13,222 bases of DNA from Beijerinckiaceae bacterium. Lineage in GTDB: Bacteria > Pseudomonadota > Alphaproteobacteria > Rhizobiales > Beijerinckiaceae. Below are positions 5,010 to 12,351 of the stretch, in pieces. The translations under genes were made by a program, and so were the position numbers. The notes under the pieces are model-generated. The model was given only the letters and a program-made list of their open reading frames with translations, was not told where the DNA came from and made no database searches. The stretch lies in contig CANCSY010000070.1 in the NCBI GenBank assembly GCA_947380915.1, positions 1 to 13,222 of the forward strand. Direction: 5' to 3'. Position 1 is the first letter of the stretch; the number at the start of each line of letters is the position of its first letter.

Positions 5010-7427
5010 ATGGTAAGCATTTCATCCTTGGGTAGCGTAACCCCCGTGAAGACAAGCTCGACATCGTCGAGCGCTGTGTCAGGAAGCGCGTCTGCAGGGA
5101 CCGTGAAGGGTGTTTCCGTCTCCATTTCTGCGGCTGGCAAGGCCATTACGGCGATCGCCTCGATGAAGACTGAGGTTCTGGCCTCTTTATCGCCCCAGCA
5201 GATCAAGGCGTTTACGGCGGCCCAGATCGCGGCCCTGTCTCCTGGTCAAATGTCCGCTCTTACGACACTGCAGGTTCCCGCGCTGACGCCTGATCAGGTC
5301 CATGTATTGTCCGACAAGCAGATTGCCGGTTTGCAAACAGATAGGTTCTCCAGTCTCACAATTGAGCAGGTCGAAGCGATTGCCCCTTCGGCGATGAAGG
5401 GCCTCACGACCGCGGATATCCAGGCGCTCAATACGTCTTTTACGGGTTTATTGACGAGTCAATTGAGCGCGCTGACCGTCAAGCAAGTCCAGGCGCTGAC
5501 CAGCGCGCAAGTCGCAGATCTGTTGCCTGAACAGATCCAATCTTTTTCCAACGTAGCTGTTGCGGGCTTCAGCGCGGAACAGTTCTCGAGTTTCTCGACC
5601 GATTTCATATCAGCCTTGTCCACATGGCAGATCAAAGGGCTCACGCTGACGCAGCTTGCCAGTCTGAAAACCGACTATATCGCCGCCCTGACGAATGAAC
5701 AGATAGGGGCGTTGACGGACAAGCAGGTCGGAGCCTTGAAGACAGATCAGATCCAGGCGTTCAGCGATGTGCAGATAGGCGCCATTGCGGTTTCATCCAT
5801 CAAGGGCCTGACGACCGCCGATATTGCCGCCTTGACTTCAACCGCCTTCGCTGGCCTCAGCACCGATCAGCTTCATGGCCTCACGGCGAAGCAGTTGGGC
5901 GCCATCACCACTGACGCGCTCGGTGCGCTGGACCCCGATCAGATTCAGGCTTTTGCAGTATCGTCGCTTCCGGGCCTGACTACTTTGCAGTTGCCTACGC
6001 TGCCGACGTCCGAAGTGGCCGAATTGACGACGGCGCAGATAAGAGCGCTCACGCCGAGCCAGATTGCTTCTCTTACGACCGGACAAATCGCAGCTTTGAC
6101 CACCGATCAGGTAAACGTCCTGACGGATAAGCAGATCGCGGCCTTGAAGACAGATCGGATCCAGGCGCTGAGCGATATGCAAATAGGCGCCATCGCGGTG
6201 TCGTCCATCAAGGGCCTGACGACCGATGACATTTATTATGGCTTGAGCACTGCGGCATTCTCCGGCTTCACGACCGCGCAGATCAACGCCTTGACAGCCA
6301 AGCAGCTGCTGGCCCTCTCTCCTGAGCAAATTGGGGTGTTGCAGGAGGATCAGATCCAGGCCTTCTCTGCGACTGCGCTGACGGGTTTCACCTCGAACCA
6401 ATTGCAGGCTTTCACAGTTGATGAAATAACCGAGTTTACGACCAGCCAGATCAGAGCGTTGACGCAAGGTCAGCTTGCGTATCTCAAGACCGAACAGATT
6501 GCCGCGTTGTTGACTGAGCAGATTGGCGCTTTGACCGACCGTCAGATCGGCGCCCTGAGGACCGAGCAGATCGCCGCGTGGAACGATGAAAAAATAGGGT
6601 CCATTTCTGCTTCTTCCATCAAGGGACTGACCACGGCTGACATCCAGGTCCTGGGAACTGACGCTTTCGCCGGCTTGACCAGCCAGCAGATCAGCAGCAT
6701 GACCGCCAAACAACTGATTGCCCTCAATACGGAAGACATCAGTGTTTTGAATGAAACGCAGGTTACGGCGCTTTCTGCAGCTGCTTTGGCGGGGTGGAGC
6801 ACGGGTCAGCTTGCGGCCCTGACCCCTGAGGATGTCGCTGATTTGTTGCCCGCTCAGGTGCGCGCGCTGACCCAAAAGCAGATTGGATCTCTTTCTTCAT
6901 TGCAGATGGCCGCGATGTCGACGGCTCAGATCAATGTTCTGACCGACAAGCAGATCGGCGCGTTGACCACGGAGCAGATCAATTGGCTGGCTGAGGAGCA
7001 GGTCGCCGCCATAAGCGTGTCTGCAATCAAGGGCCTGACGACATCTGACATAGACAAGTTAGACTCATCCCTCTTCGCAGCCCTGACATCCCAGCAGATG
7101 GCCGCCTTCACACTGAAACAACTTGCGGCCCTGACGACCATCGAAGTCGCATCCTTCACCACCGATCAGATCAGGGCTCTCAATGCTACGAGCGTCGCAG
7201 GCTTCACCAGCAATCAGCTTGGCGCATTGGATCCCGGGACGATTTCCGCTTTGACCGTCGATCAGGTCAGGCATTTGACGGGCGAGCAAATCAACCAGCT
7301 CAGTCCTGATCAATTCGTGGCTTTCACCACTGAACAGATAGCGGCGCTCACCGCAAAACAGATAGCAAGTCTAACTACGGCTCAGATGGCCAATCTGTCT
7401 GACGAGCAATTGCAGGCCATCTCGTAG
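5010..7427 (+). CDS. Large octapeptide-repeat protein (L-T-x-x-Q-I-x-A), 805 residues
   Basis: Function unknown. Residues 1-33 are Ser/Thr/Ala-rich without a classical signal peptide; residues 34-51 hold G-V-S-V-S-I-S and A-I-T-A-I-A. From about residue 57 to the end the protein is an almost unbroken array of eight-residue units, position 1 Leu/Phe/Ile, 2 Thr/Ser, 5 Gln, 6 Ile/Val/Leu, 8 Ala/Ser: about 90 units. There is a second-order repeat: lysines of the K-G-L-T-T marker fall at residues 130, 265, 401, 538 and 674 (steps 135, 136, 137, 136, i.e. 17 octads). There is no Cys. The Thr/Ser followed by a short helical stretch suggests stacked short helices forming a rod or superhelix (inference). 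ATG at 5010 has TAGGA 9 bases upstream and matches the start of the downstream paralogue; a TTG at 4971 is less likely. Long antisense open frames here are shadows of the repeat. It probably shares a transcript with the next gene, 72 bases on. Confidence 0.9.
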   Translation: MVSISSLGSVTPVKTSSTSSSAVSGSASAGTVKGVSVSISAAGKAITAIASMKTEVLASLSPQQIKAFTAAQIAALSPGQMSALTTLQVPALTPDQVHVLSDKQIAGLQTDRFSSLTIEQVEAIAPSAMKGLTTADIQALNTSFTGLLTSQLSALTVKQVQALTSAQVADLLPEQIQSFSNVAVAGFSAEQFSSFSTDFISALSTWQIKGLTLTQLASLKTDYIAALTNEQIGALTDKQVGALKTDQIQAFSDVQIGAIAVSSIKGLTTADIAALTSTAFAGLSTDQLHGLTAKQLGAITTDALGALDPDQIQAFAVSSLPGLTTLQLPTLPTSEVAELTTAQIRALTPSQIASLTTGQIAALTTDQVNVLTDKQIAALKTDRIQALSDMQIGAIAVSSIKGLTTDDIYYGLSTAAFSGFTTAQINALTAKQLLALSPEQIGVLQEDQIQAFSATALTGFTSNQLQAFTVDEITEFTTSQIRALTQGQLAYLKTEQIAALLTEQIGALTDRQIGALRTEQIAAWNDEKIGSISASSIKGLTTADIQVLGTDAFAGLTSQQISSMTAKQLIALNTEDISVLNETQVTALSAAALAGWSTGQLAALTPEDVADLLPAQVRALTQKQIGSLSSLQMAAMSTAQINVLTDKQIGALTTEQINWLAEEQVAAISVSAIKGLTTSDIDKLDSSLFAALTSQQMAAFTLKQLAALTTIEVASFTTDQIRALNATSVAGFTSNQLGALDPGTISALTVDQVRHLTGEQINQLSPDQFVAFTTEQIAALTAKQIASLTTAQMANLSDEQLQAIS

Positions 7428-7499
7428 TCGGGCGAGGACGCAACGGGTCATTCGAGATGGAGATGACGGCGGGGATCGCGGTGATCCAGAAAGGCGATG

Positions 7500-8174
7500 A
7501 TGACCATCAGCAATCTGACCACCAATCTGAACTCCAGCGGCAATCCCGGCTCGAAACAGGCTGCGGTATCGGCGCCGGTCAGCGCGCCCGCCACCAGCAA
7601 GGCGACGCCCGCTGGCGGCGGCGCCACCAAGGCGAGCGCAGGGGTGCAGGTTTCGATTTCCTCCACGGCGACCGCCGCCTATAAGGCATCCCTGTCTCCC
7701 ACAGCCGCCCCTGTCGTCAATCCGACCGTTGCGCAACTCAAGACTTTCTCCTTGCAGCAGGTTGCTTCGCTGCCCCTGAGCCAGTTCAAGGCGCTCGGCG
7801 CTCAACAGATCGCGGCCATCACGCCCGCCGCCATCAAGGGCCTCACCGCAGATCAGGTCGGCGCCTTGAGCTCTCAGCAGCTTGTCGCCCTCACCGCCGC
7901 GCAGATAGGGGCCCTGAGCAAGGCGCAGGTGTCTAAAATCTCCCCCGCGAACATACCCTTTTTGACCAGGGGACAGTTGGCCGCGATCACGCCAGCGGCT
8001 TTCAGCGGCATGACCACGGCCCAACTGTCGGCGATCACGTCCTTGCAGGGGGCGACGATCAAGCCTTCGCAGTTGGTCTATCTCAACCAGCAGCAGCAGG
8101 CGGCGCTGCAATCGAAGCTGTTGTCGGCAGGCTCCGTTGGCAACCTTTTTCAAGCCATGGCTGCGCAGAAATAG
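7500..8174 (+). CDS. Small octapeptide-repeat protein, paralogue of the upstream gene, 224 residues
   Basis: Function unknown; same architecture as its larger neighbour. It begins M-T-I-S-N-L, comparable with M-V-S-I-S-S-L, followed by a Ser/Ala/Pro/Gly/Thr-rich region to about residue 47, then G-V-Q-V-S-I-S-S (48-55) and an Ala-rich stretch. Octads run from about residue 78 to 185 with the same L-[TS]-x-x-Q-[ILV]-x-A pattern, including one K-G-L marker (K113). The C-terminal 35 residues depart from the pattern: a Gln-rich Y-L-N-Q-Q-Q-Q-A-A-L-Q and a Gly/Phe/Met tail. ATG at 7500 is chosen with AGAAAGG 5 bases upstream; an adjacent ATG at 7497 is too close to it. It overlaps nothing and ends 22 bases before the convergent binding-protein gene. 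GC is higher than in the larger paralogue. Confidence 0.85.
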   Translation: MTISNLTTNLNSSGNPGSKQAAVSAPVSAPATSKATPAGGGATKASAGVQVSISSTATAAYKASLSPTAAPVVNPTVAQLKTFSLQQVASLPLSQFKALGAQQIAAITPAAIKGLTADQVGALSSQQLVALTAAQIGALSKAQVSKISPANIPFLTRGQLAAITPAAFSGMTTAQLSAITSLQGATIKPSQLVYLNQQQQAALQSKLLSAGSVGNLFQAMAAQK

Positions 8175-8196
8175 GCGCAGGCGCGCACGCCGCCCG

Positions 8197-9225
8197 TTAG
8201 CGAAACAATTCGTCGTAGACCTGCTTCCACCGGGGCATGGAGGCGTCGACCTCCTCCGGCGAAAAACTGATGGCGCGGAACTTGACGCCATCAGGCCGCA
8301 AGGAGGGATCGCGCGGGGGGACATTGGGGTTCACCGGAATATAATCGTGGTCGGCCGCGATCTTCTGGCCCTCCTCCGAGACAACGAATTCGGTCAGCAG
8401 GCGCCCTGCATTGGGATGGCGCGCCTTGGCGGTGACGGAGATGATCGAAACCGAGGCGAAGGCCGGATTCATGGGGATCCAGGCGACGGGCGCCCCGATA
8501 TTGCGGCTGATGACCACATTGTCGTTGAGGATTTGCAGCGCCAGCGGATATTCGCCCGCGATCACCTGATCGACCACCGCGCGGGCGGAGATTTTCAGCC
8601 CGGTGATGTTTTGCCCCGCGAGCTTGCGCAGATAGGCCATGCCCTTCTCTTCGCCCCATTCCTTCAGAACGAGGCCTGAAAAGCCGGTGCTGGCGGTGAT
8701 GCCGGGGTTGATGCCCCAGGCCATCTTGCCCTTCCATTTGGGGTCCAGCAGATCGTTCCAGTCCTTGGGCGCATCCGCCGCCGTCACCAGATTGGTGTTG
8801 TAGGCGGGCGTGATCACGGTGAGGCGATGGGCGGTCCAATAGCCATTGGGATCGAGCAGGTCCTTCGCCCATGATTTGGCCAGATCCGGCTGGAACTTCG
8901 CCAGCACCCCTTCCTTGATGAGCGTGGTGGGCGCGAAGGATCCGTCGAACACATCCGCCTGCATGTTGTCGGCGCGATGCTCGTTGAGCAGGCGCAGGGC
9001 GGTCTCGCCGGGGTCGTTGCGCGTCGCCTCGACCTTGATCCCGTATTTCTTCTCGAAGGCCTCCGCCAGCGGCGTGCCGAGCTGTTGCAGCAGCAAGGTC
9101 GTGTACCAGGTGACCTTGCCCTCCTTTTTCGCCGCGTCGATCAGGGCCTGGTCGGCGGCATGGGCGGTCTGCGCGACCATGGAGGCGCAGGCGAAAGCCA
9201 TGACGAGCGTTTTCTGGATGGTCAT
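8197..9225 (-). CDS. ABC transporter extracellular solute-binding protein (Fe3+/polyamine-type fold)
   Basis: Periplasmic receptor of an ABC importer, 342 residues. M-T-I-Q-K-T-L-V-M-A-F-A-C-A-S begins a Sec signal peptide likely cut after T-A-H-A (residue 23). The mature part starts A-D-Q-A-L-I-D-A-A-K-K-E-G-K-V-T-W-Y-T and continues F-E-K-K-Y-G-I-K-V-E-A-T-R, then D-W-N-D-L-L-D-P-K-W-K-G-K and W-I-P-M-N-P, typical of the iron(III)/spermidine/thiamine-type cluster of binding proteins. The adjacent tyrosine pair used for ferric iron in FbpA-like proteins is not evident, so the ligand may be an organic compound or another anion. The ATG at 9225 has a strong GAGGGAGGA just upstream; longer starts would precede the signal peptide. 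No permease or ATPase gene accompanies it here. It is divergent from the TctC-like gene. Confidence 0.9.
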   Translation of the reverse strand: MTIQKTLVMAFACASMVAQTAHAADQALIDAAKKEGKVTWYTTLLLQQLGTPLAEAFEKKYGIKVEATRNDPGETALRLLNEHRADNMQADVFDGSFAPTTLIKEGVLAKFQPDLAKSWAKDLLDPNGYWTAHRLTVITPAYNTNLVTAADAPKDWNDLLDPKWKGKMAWGINPGITASTGFSGLVLKEWGEEKGMAYLRKLAGQNITGLKISARAVVDQVIAGEYPLALQILNDNVVISRNIGAPVAWIPMNPAFASVSIISVTAKARHPNAGRLLTEFVVSEEGQKIAADHDYIPVNPNVPPRDPSLRPDGVKFRAISFSPEEVDASMPRWKQVYDELFR

Positions 9226-9318
9226 ATGGTCCTCCCTCTTTAGCCGATGGTGCGATGATATGGGGGCGGGCGCAAGCTGTCCCTTGTCGCCCATTGCCCC
9301 GACGCCCCAAAAACGGCA

Positions 9319-9330
9319 TTGTCCGGACAA
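9319..9330. promoter_or_regulatory. Palindromic operator candidate TTGTCCGGACAA
   Basis: Perfect 12-base palindrome in the 137-base region between the divergent binding-protein genes, 33 bases before the TctC-like start. AACGG (9312-9316) and CCGTT (9331-9335) extend the symmetry with a 2-base offset. The TTGT...ACAA form recalls operators of GntR-family (FCD-type) regulators; that assignment is inferred, and no such regulator is in the window. Confidence 0.4.
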
Positions 9331-9362
9331 CCGTTGCGACAAGCAGGGATGGGGGAGGGGAT

Positions 9363-10397
9363 ATGCCATTTGCTCGATTGGGCCGTGCGCTCGCGCTGAT
9401 GTTTCTGGTCCTGGCGGCGCCCGCCCGGGCGGAGTCGATCGAAGATTTCTATCGTGGCAAGACCATCACCATGCTGATCGGGGGCTCCGTCGGCGTCAGC
9501 TATGATTTCGTGGGCCGCGCGGTTGCCGCCCATATGGGCAAGCATATTCCCGGCAATCCTGGATTCGTGGTGGAGAACATGCCCGGCGCCACGGGCCTCA
9601 TCATGACCAACACGCTTTATAACCGCTCCAAGCGCGACGGCACGGCGATCGGCATGCCCAACACCAACGTCATCTTCGAGCCCACCCTCAAATTGCTGTC
9701 GCGCGAAGGCGGCGCCGTGCAGTTCGATCTGGAGAAATTCATCTGGCTGGGCACGCCTGTGCAGGAGCCGCAGATCTTGATGGTGGCGCGCAGCGCGCCC
9801 GCCACCACGCTGGAGCAGATGAAGACCACGAAGATCATCTTTGGCTCTTCGGGCGTCGGCGCCGACAATTACACCCTGCCGCAGGTGGCCAACCGCATCT
9901 GGGGCGTCAAGAACGAGATCGTGCTGGGATATAAATCGCCCACGGAGATTTTCATGGCCCTCGAGCGCGGCGAGGTGCAGGGCGTCAGCGCTGCGCTCTC
10001 CACGCTGCTGGTCAATCGCAGCGAGTGGATCCGCGACAACAAGGTCGCCCTGCTCATGCAGTTCGGCGCCGAACGCGCGCGTGAATTGCCAGATACGCCA
10101 ACCGCCATTGAACTGGCGCCCAATGACGAGGCGCGCGAAATGCTGCGGTTCATCGCCGCGAAATTCGCGCTGGCCCGCCCCTTCGTGCTCCCCCCCGGAA
10201 CGCCGCCAGACCGCGTTCGCGCGCTGCGCGACGCCTATGACGCGACCCTGCGGGATCCCGCCTTTCTGGCGGACGCCAAGCGGATCGGCTTTGATGTCAA
10301 CCCCATCGATGGGGACACGATGACGAATATGATCCACGCCATTCAGACCACGCCAGCGCCGACCATCGAGCGTCTGCGCGCCATCATCAATCCCTGA
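9363..10397 (+). CDS. TctC/Bug-family periplasmic solute-binding protein
   Basis: Receptor of the tripartite tricarboxylate transporter type, which captures carboxylates, aromatic acids or similar anions in the periplasm; 344 residues. Signal peptide M-P-F-A-R-L-G-R-A-L-A-L-M-F-L-V-L-A-A-P-A-R-A, likely cut after residue 23. The mature start E-S-I-E-D-F-Y-R-G-K-T-I-T-M-L-I-G, then S-Y-D-F-V-G-R-A and the segment V-V-E-N-M-P-G-A-T-G-L are standard for the family, as is the C-terminal P-F-V-L-P-P-G-T-P-P-D-R-V-R-A-L-R-D-A. The usual Gly-Gly of the ligand loop reads S-V-G-V-S-Y here. ATG at 9363 is preceded by GGGGGAGGGG. TctA/TctB membrane partners are absent. The racemase-like gene follows after 12 bases, so a common operon is likely and the two may handle the same substrate. 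Confidence 0.9.
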   Translation: MPFARLGRALALMFLVLAAPARAESIEDFYRGKTITMLIGGSVGVSYDFVGRAVAAHMGKHIPGNPGFVVENMPGATGLIMTNTLYNRSKRDGTAIGMPNTNVIFEPTLKLLSREGGAVQFDLEKFIWLGTPVQEPQILMVARSAPATTLEQMKTTKIIFGSSGVGADNYTLPQVANRIWGVKNEIVLGYKSPTEIFMALERGEVQGVSAALSTLLVNRSEWIRDNKVALLMQFGAERARELPDTPTAIELAPNDEAREMLRFIAAKFALARPFVLPPGTPPDRVRALRDAYDATLRDPAFLADAKRIGFDVNPIDGDTMTNMIHAIQTTPAPTIERLRAIINP

Positions 10398-10409
10398 CAG
10401 GAGCCGCAG

Positions 10410-11150
10410 ATGTTCGAAGATTCCATCCACAAGCATCGTATCGGCTATCTCTCGCCGCTGGCGGTCATCGATAACAGCGCCTGTGAATGGTATCGGCTTG
10501 CGCCGCCGGACATGCTGGCGGTTTTCATTTCGGTTGGCGTGACCGAATTTTCGGGCACGGAGATGGATCGCGTCTTCGCGCCGCTGGACAGCCTGCTGGA
10601 TCAGCTCATGGGCCGCCATGTGGATCTTGTGTTGCAGGCGGGCACGCCGCTTGCGGTGCTGATGGGCGTAGAGAAACATGATGCGATGATCGCCCATATC
10701 GAAAAATACACGGGTAAGCCCGCCACTTCCACCACGCTTTCCGTCACCCGCGCGGCGCAGCACATGGGCATGAAGAAAATCGCGCTCGTGAACAAATGGT
10801 CCGAGCCCATGAACAAGGTGCTGGCGGATTTTTACAAGCGTGTCGGCGTCGAGGTCGTCGGCGCCGTGACCAATGAAATGCACCCGGCCGATTTCGTGAA
10901 GATCCCCGCTGGCGATCACATGATGATGGCCTATGAGCTTGGCAAGAAGGCGCTGCGTGACAATCCCGATGCGGACGGCATCTATCTGGGTGGGGGCACC
11001 TGGATTTCCGAGCCCATCACGCGCGCGCTGGAGAAGGAGACGGGCAAGATCGTCATCTGCAACCAGACAGCGCAGATGTATGACATTCAGGAGATCCTGG
11101 GCGTGCGCAAGCCCATGCCGGGACGCAGCCGCCTTCTGGCGCAGATGTAG
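10410..11150 (+). CDS. Asp/Glu racemase-superfamily protein (maleate isomerase/arylmalonate decarboxylase-like), cysteines displaced
   Basis: 246 residues with the two-lobed pattern of the Asp/Glu racemase superfamily: I-G-Y-L-S-P-L-A-V-I-D-N near the N-terminus, V-D-L-V-L-Q-A-G-T-P-L-A-V at the end of lobe one, T-T-L-S-V-T-R-A-A-Q-H-M-G-M-K-K-I-A-L-V at the lobe junction, and D-G-I-Y-L-G-G-G-T-W-I-S near the second active-site position. Racemases use two cysteines at these places, maleate isomerases likewise, and arylmalonate decarboxylase has Gly then Cys. Here the first reads A-G-T and the second G-G-G-T, so neither cysteine is seen; C25 and the Cys in I-V-I-C-N-Q-T are elsewhere. The reaction may therefore differ from all of these. 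CAGGAG precedes the ATG at 10410. The upstream partner is the TctC-like gene, suggesting a role in uptake and breakdown of a dicarboxylate or aromatic malonate-like compound (inference). Confidence 0.8.
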   Translation: MFEDSIHKHRIGYLSPLAVIDNSACEWYRLAPPDMLAVFISVGVTEFSGTEMDRVFAPLDSLLDQLMGRHVDLVLQAGTPLAVLMGVEKHDAMIAHIEKYTGKPATSTTLSVTRAAQHMGMKKIALVNKWSEPMNKVLADFYKRVGVEVVGAVTNEMHPADFVKIPAGDHMMMAYELGKKALRDNPDADGIYLGGGTWISEPITRALEKETGKIVICNQTAQMYDIQEILGVRKPMPGRSRLLAQM

Positions 11151-11170
11151 GACGGGCGTACTCGCAGCGC

Positions 11171-11216
11171 CCATGAAAAATCCGGCAGGTTGGGGCCTGC
11201 CGGATTCCATTCATGG
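11171..11216. terminator. Bidirectional hairpin between convergent genes
   Basis: Perfect 11-base stem AATCCGGCAGG / CCTGCCGGATT (11179-11189 and 11196-11206) with a six-base loop, extended by an outer CCATGAA / TTCATGG pair (11171-11177 and 11210-11216). It lies between the racemase-like stop and the convergent methyltransferase stop. No long T tract follows on either strand. Confidence 0.7.
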
Positions 11217-11231
11217 CGATGATGATTGCGG

Positions 11232-11837
11232 CTATTTCCACCCGATCAGGTCAATCACCGCTCCCATGCCCGCATGGGCGCCGCCCTCGGACATCATGGT
11301 CTCGTATTGCTTGATCTCGATCTTGGCGAAGGTGCCGAACTCGGCCTCCAGCAGCTCGCGGGTATAGAGATGATCGAGCTGCTTGGGCCCGCCCGTGCCA
11401 TATTCCAGCTGCTTGGGGGTGTAGCCCTCCAGAAGCAGCAACCCGCCGGGCTTCAGGGCCTTGCGCATGCCCGCCCATTTCTTCGCGCGCTGCTCGGGGT
11501 CCGAGAACTGGGTGAAGATTTCCGCCACCACATCGAAGGCGGCTTCGGGGTAGGGCCATTCGTGGACATCGGCGAGGGCCAGCTCCAGCTTCACGCCGCG
11601 CTTGTGCGCCAGCGCCTTCGCCTTGGACTGCCCATTGGGCGCAAAATCGATGGAGAGCACGTCGAGGCCCTGTTCGGCGAGCCAGACCCCGTTGCGGCCT
11701 TCGCCATCGGCCACCGCCAGAGCGCGGCCCTTGGCGGGCAGCAAATGGCGCTGGGCCGCCAGAAAGGCGTTCGGTCCCTCGCCGAAGATATATTCCGGCG
11801 CCGCGTAGCGCCCCTGCCACCTGTCATATTCGCCCAT
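11232..11837 (-). CDS. Class I SAM-dependent methyltransferase
   Basis: A 201-residue cytosolic methyltransferase using S-adenosylmethionine; the acceptor is unknown. Motif I appears as A-V-A-D-G-E-G-R-N-G (41-50), followed by the acidic residue after strand two in L-S-I-D-F-A-P-N (61-68), A-D-V-H-E-W-P-Y (89-96), F-D-V-V-A-E-I-F-T-Q-F (101-111) and L-K-P-G-G-L-L-L-L-E-G (128-138). The N-terminal W-Q-G-R-Y plus Y-I-F-G-E-G-P-N resembles the small TehB/thiopurine-type methyltransferases that act on chalcogen compounds or small thiols, but this is not decisive. ATG at 11837 has AGGAGGAG 6 bases upstream; an upstream ATG would put that site inside the gene. It is divergent from the rhodanese gene. 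Confidence 0.88.
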   Translation of the reverse strand: MGEYDRWQGRYAAPEYIFGEGPNAFLAAQRHLLPAKGRALAVADGEGRNGVWLAEQGLDVLSIDFAPNGQSKAKALAHKRGVKLELALADVHEWPYPEAAFDVVAEIFTQFSDPEQRAKKWAGMRKALKPGGLLLLEGYTPKQLEYGTGGPKQLDHLYTRELLEAEFGTFAKIEIKQYETMMSEGGAHAGMGAVIDLIGWK

Positions 11838-11991
11838 GGCGATCTCCTCCTGCATTGAGCCTGACGCCAGCATAACGCCGGGCGCGGGGGGCGCGCTACC
11901 TCAAAGCCATAGCTGCGGCGCTTGCCGCCCGGGGCGCCCCTCATATATGCGTGGATGATCCTCGCCCCTGTGGCGCCATTGGAGCCTGCCC

Positions 11992-12339
11992 ATGTCCCTT
12001 GCGAGCCTCTTGTCCCGTCTGGCGGGCGAAACCAGCATTCCCGCCCTCGAACACGAGGCCTTTCAGGAGGCCTGCCTGGCCCAGACCTGCCATGTGGTGG
12101 ATGTGCGCGAGCCCCATGAATATGCGGCGGGCCATATTCCCCATGCGCAGAACCATCCCCTATCGAGCTTCGACCCCGCAAACCTGCCTACCGGCAAGCC
12201 CGTGGTGCTGGTCTGTCAGGCGGGCGCGCGCTCGGCCCGGGCCATGGCGCAGGCCCATGCTCATGGGCGCACAGATGTGATCCATTACCTGCCGGGCACC
12301 GGCGGCTGGCGCGCCCAGGGCGGGCCGGTGGCCATGTAG
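11992..12339 (+). CDS. Single-domain rhodanese (sulfurtransferase)
   Basis: 115-residue rhodanese-homology domain protein expected to carry sulfur as a persulfide on its active-site cysteine and pass it to thiols or cyanide. Seen are V-V-D-V-R-E-P-H-E-Y-A-A-G-H-I-P-H-A (35-52) and the catalytic loop V-L-V-C-Q-A-G-A-R-S-A-R-A (C75, R80), which has the six-residue loop size of sulfur-specific rhodaneses. No signal peptide. ATG at 11992 follows GGAGCC. The thioredoxin 2 gene starts 12 bases after its stop, so both are probably transcribed together; thioredoxin could reduce the persulfide (inference). The final W-R-A-Q-G-G-P-V, where W-x-x-x-G-x-P-V is common in such proteins, shows the protein is complete. 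Confidence 0.92.
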   Translation: MSLASLLSRLAGETSIPALEHEAFQEACLAQTCHVVDVREPHEYAAGHIPHAQNHPLSSFDPANLPTGKPVVLVCQAGARSARAMAQAHAHGRTDVIHYLPGTGGWRAQGGPVAM

Positions 12340-12351
12340 GCGGGCGCCCCC

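Noticed and set aside
5838..6875. Minus-strand open frame of 345 codons in the repeat gene
   Set aside because: It is an antisense reading of the periodic octad DNA, which lacks stops because of the repeat; no ribosome-binding site or independent domain.
7371..8324. Minus-strand open frame of 317 codons
   Set aside because: Antisense to the ends of both repeat genes and into the binding-protein gene; composition is shadow-like.
9240..11210. Very long minus-strand open frame (656 codons)
   Set aside because: It lies antisense to the TctC-like and racemase-like genes, which have clear families and ribosome-binding sites; its translation is Arg/His/Gln-rich low-complexity, typical of a GC-rich shadow frame.
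11226..11858. Plus-strand open frame of 210 codons
   Set aside because: Antisense shadow of the methyltransferase, whose SAM-binding motifs are clear on the other strand.
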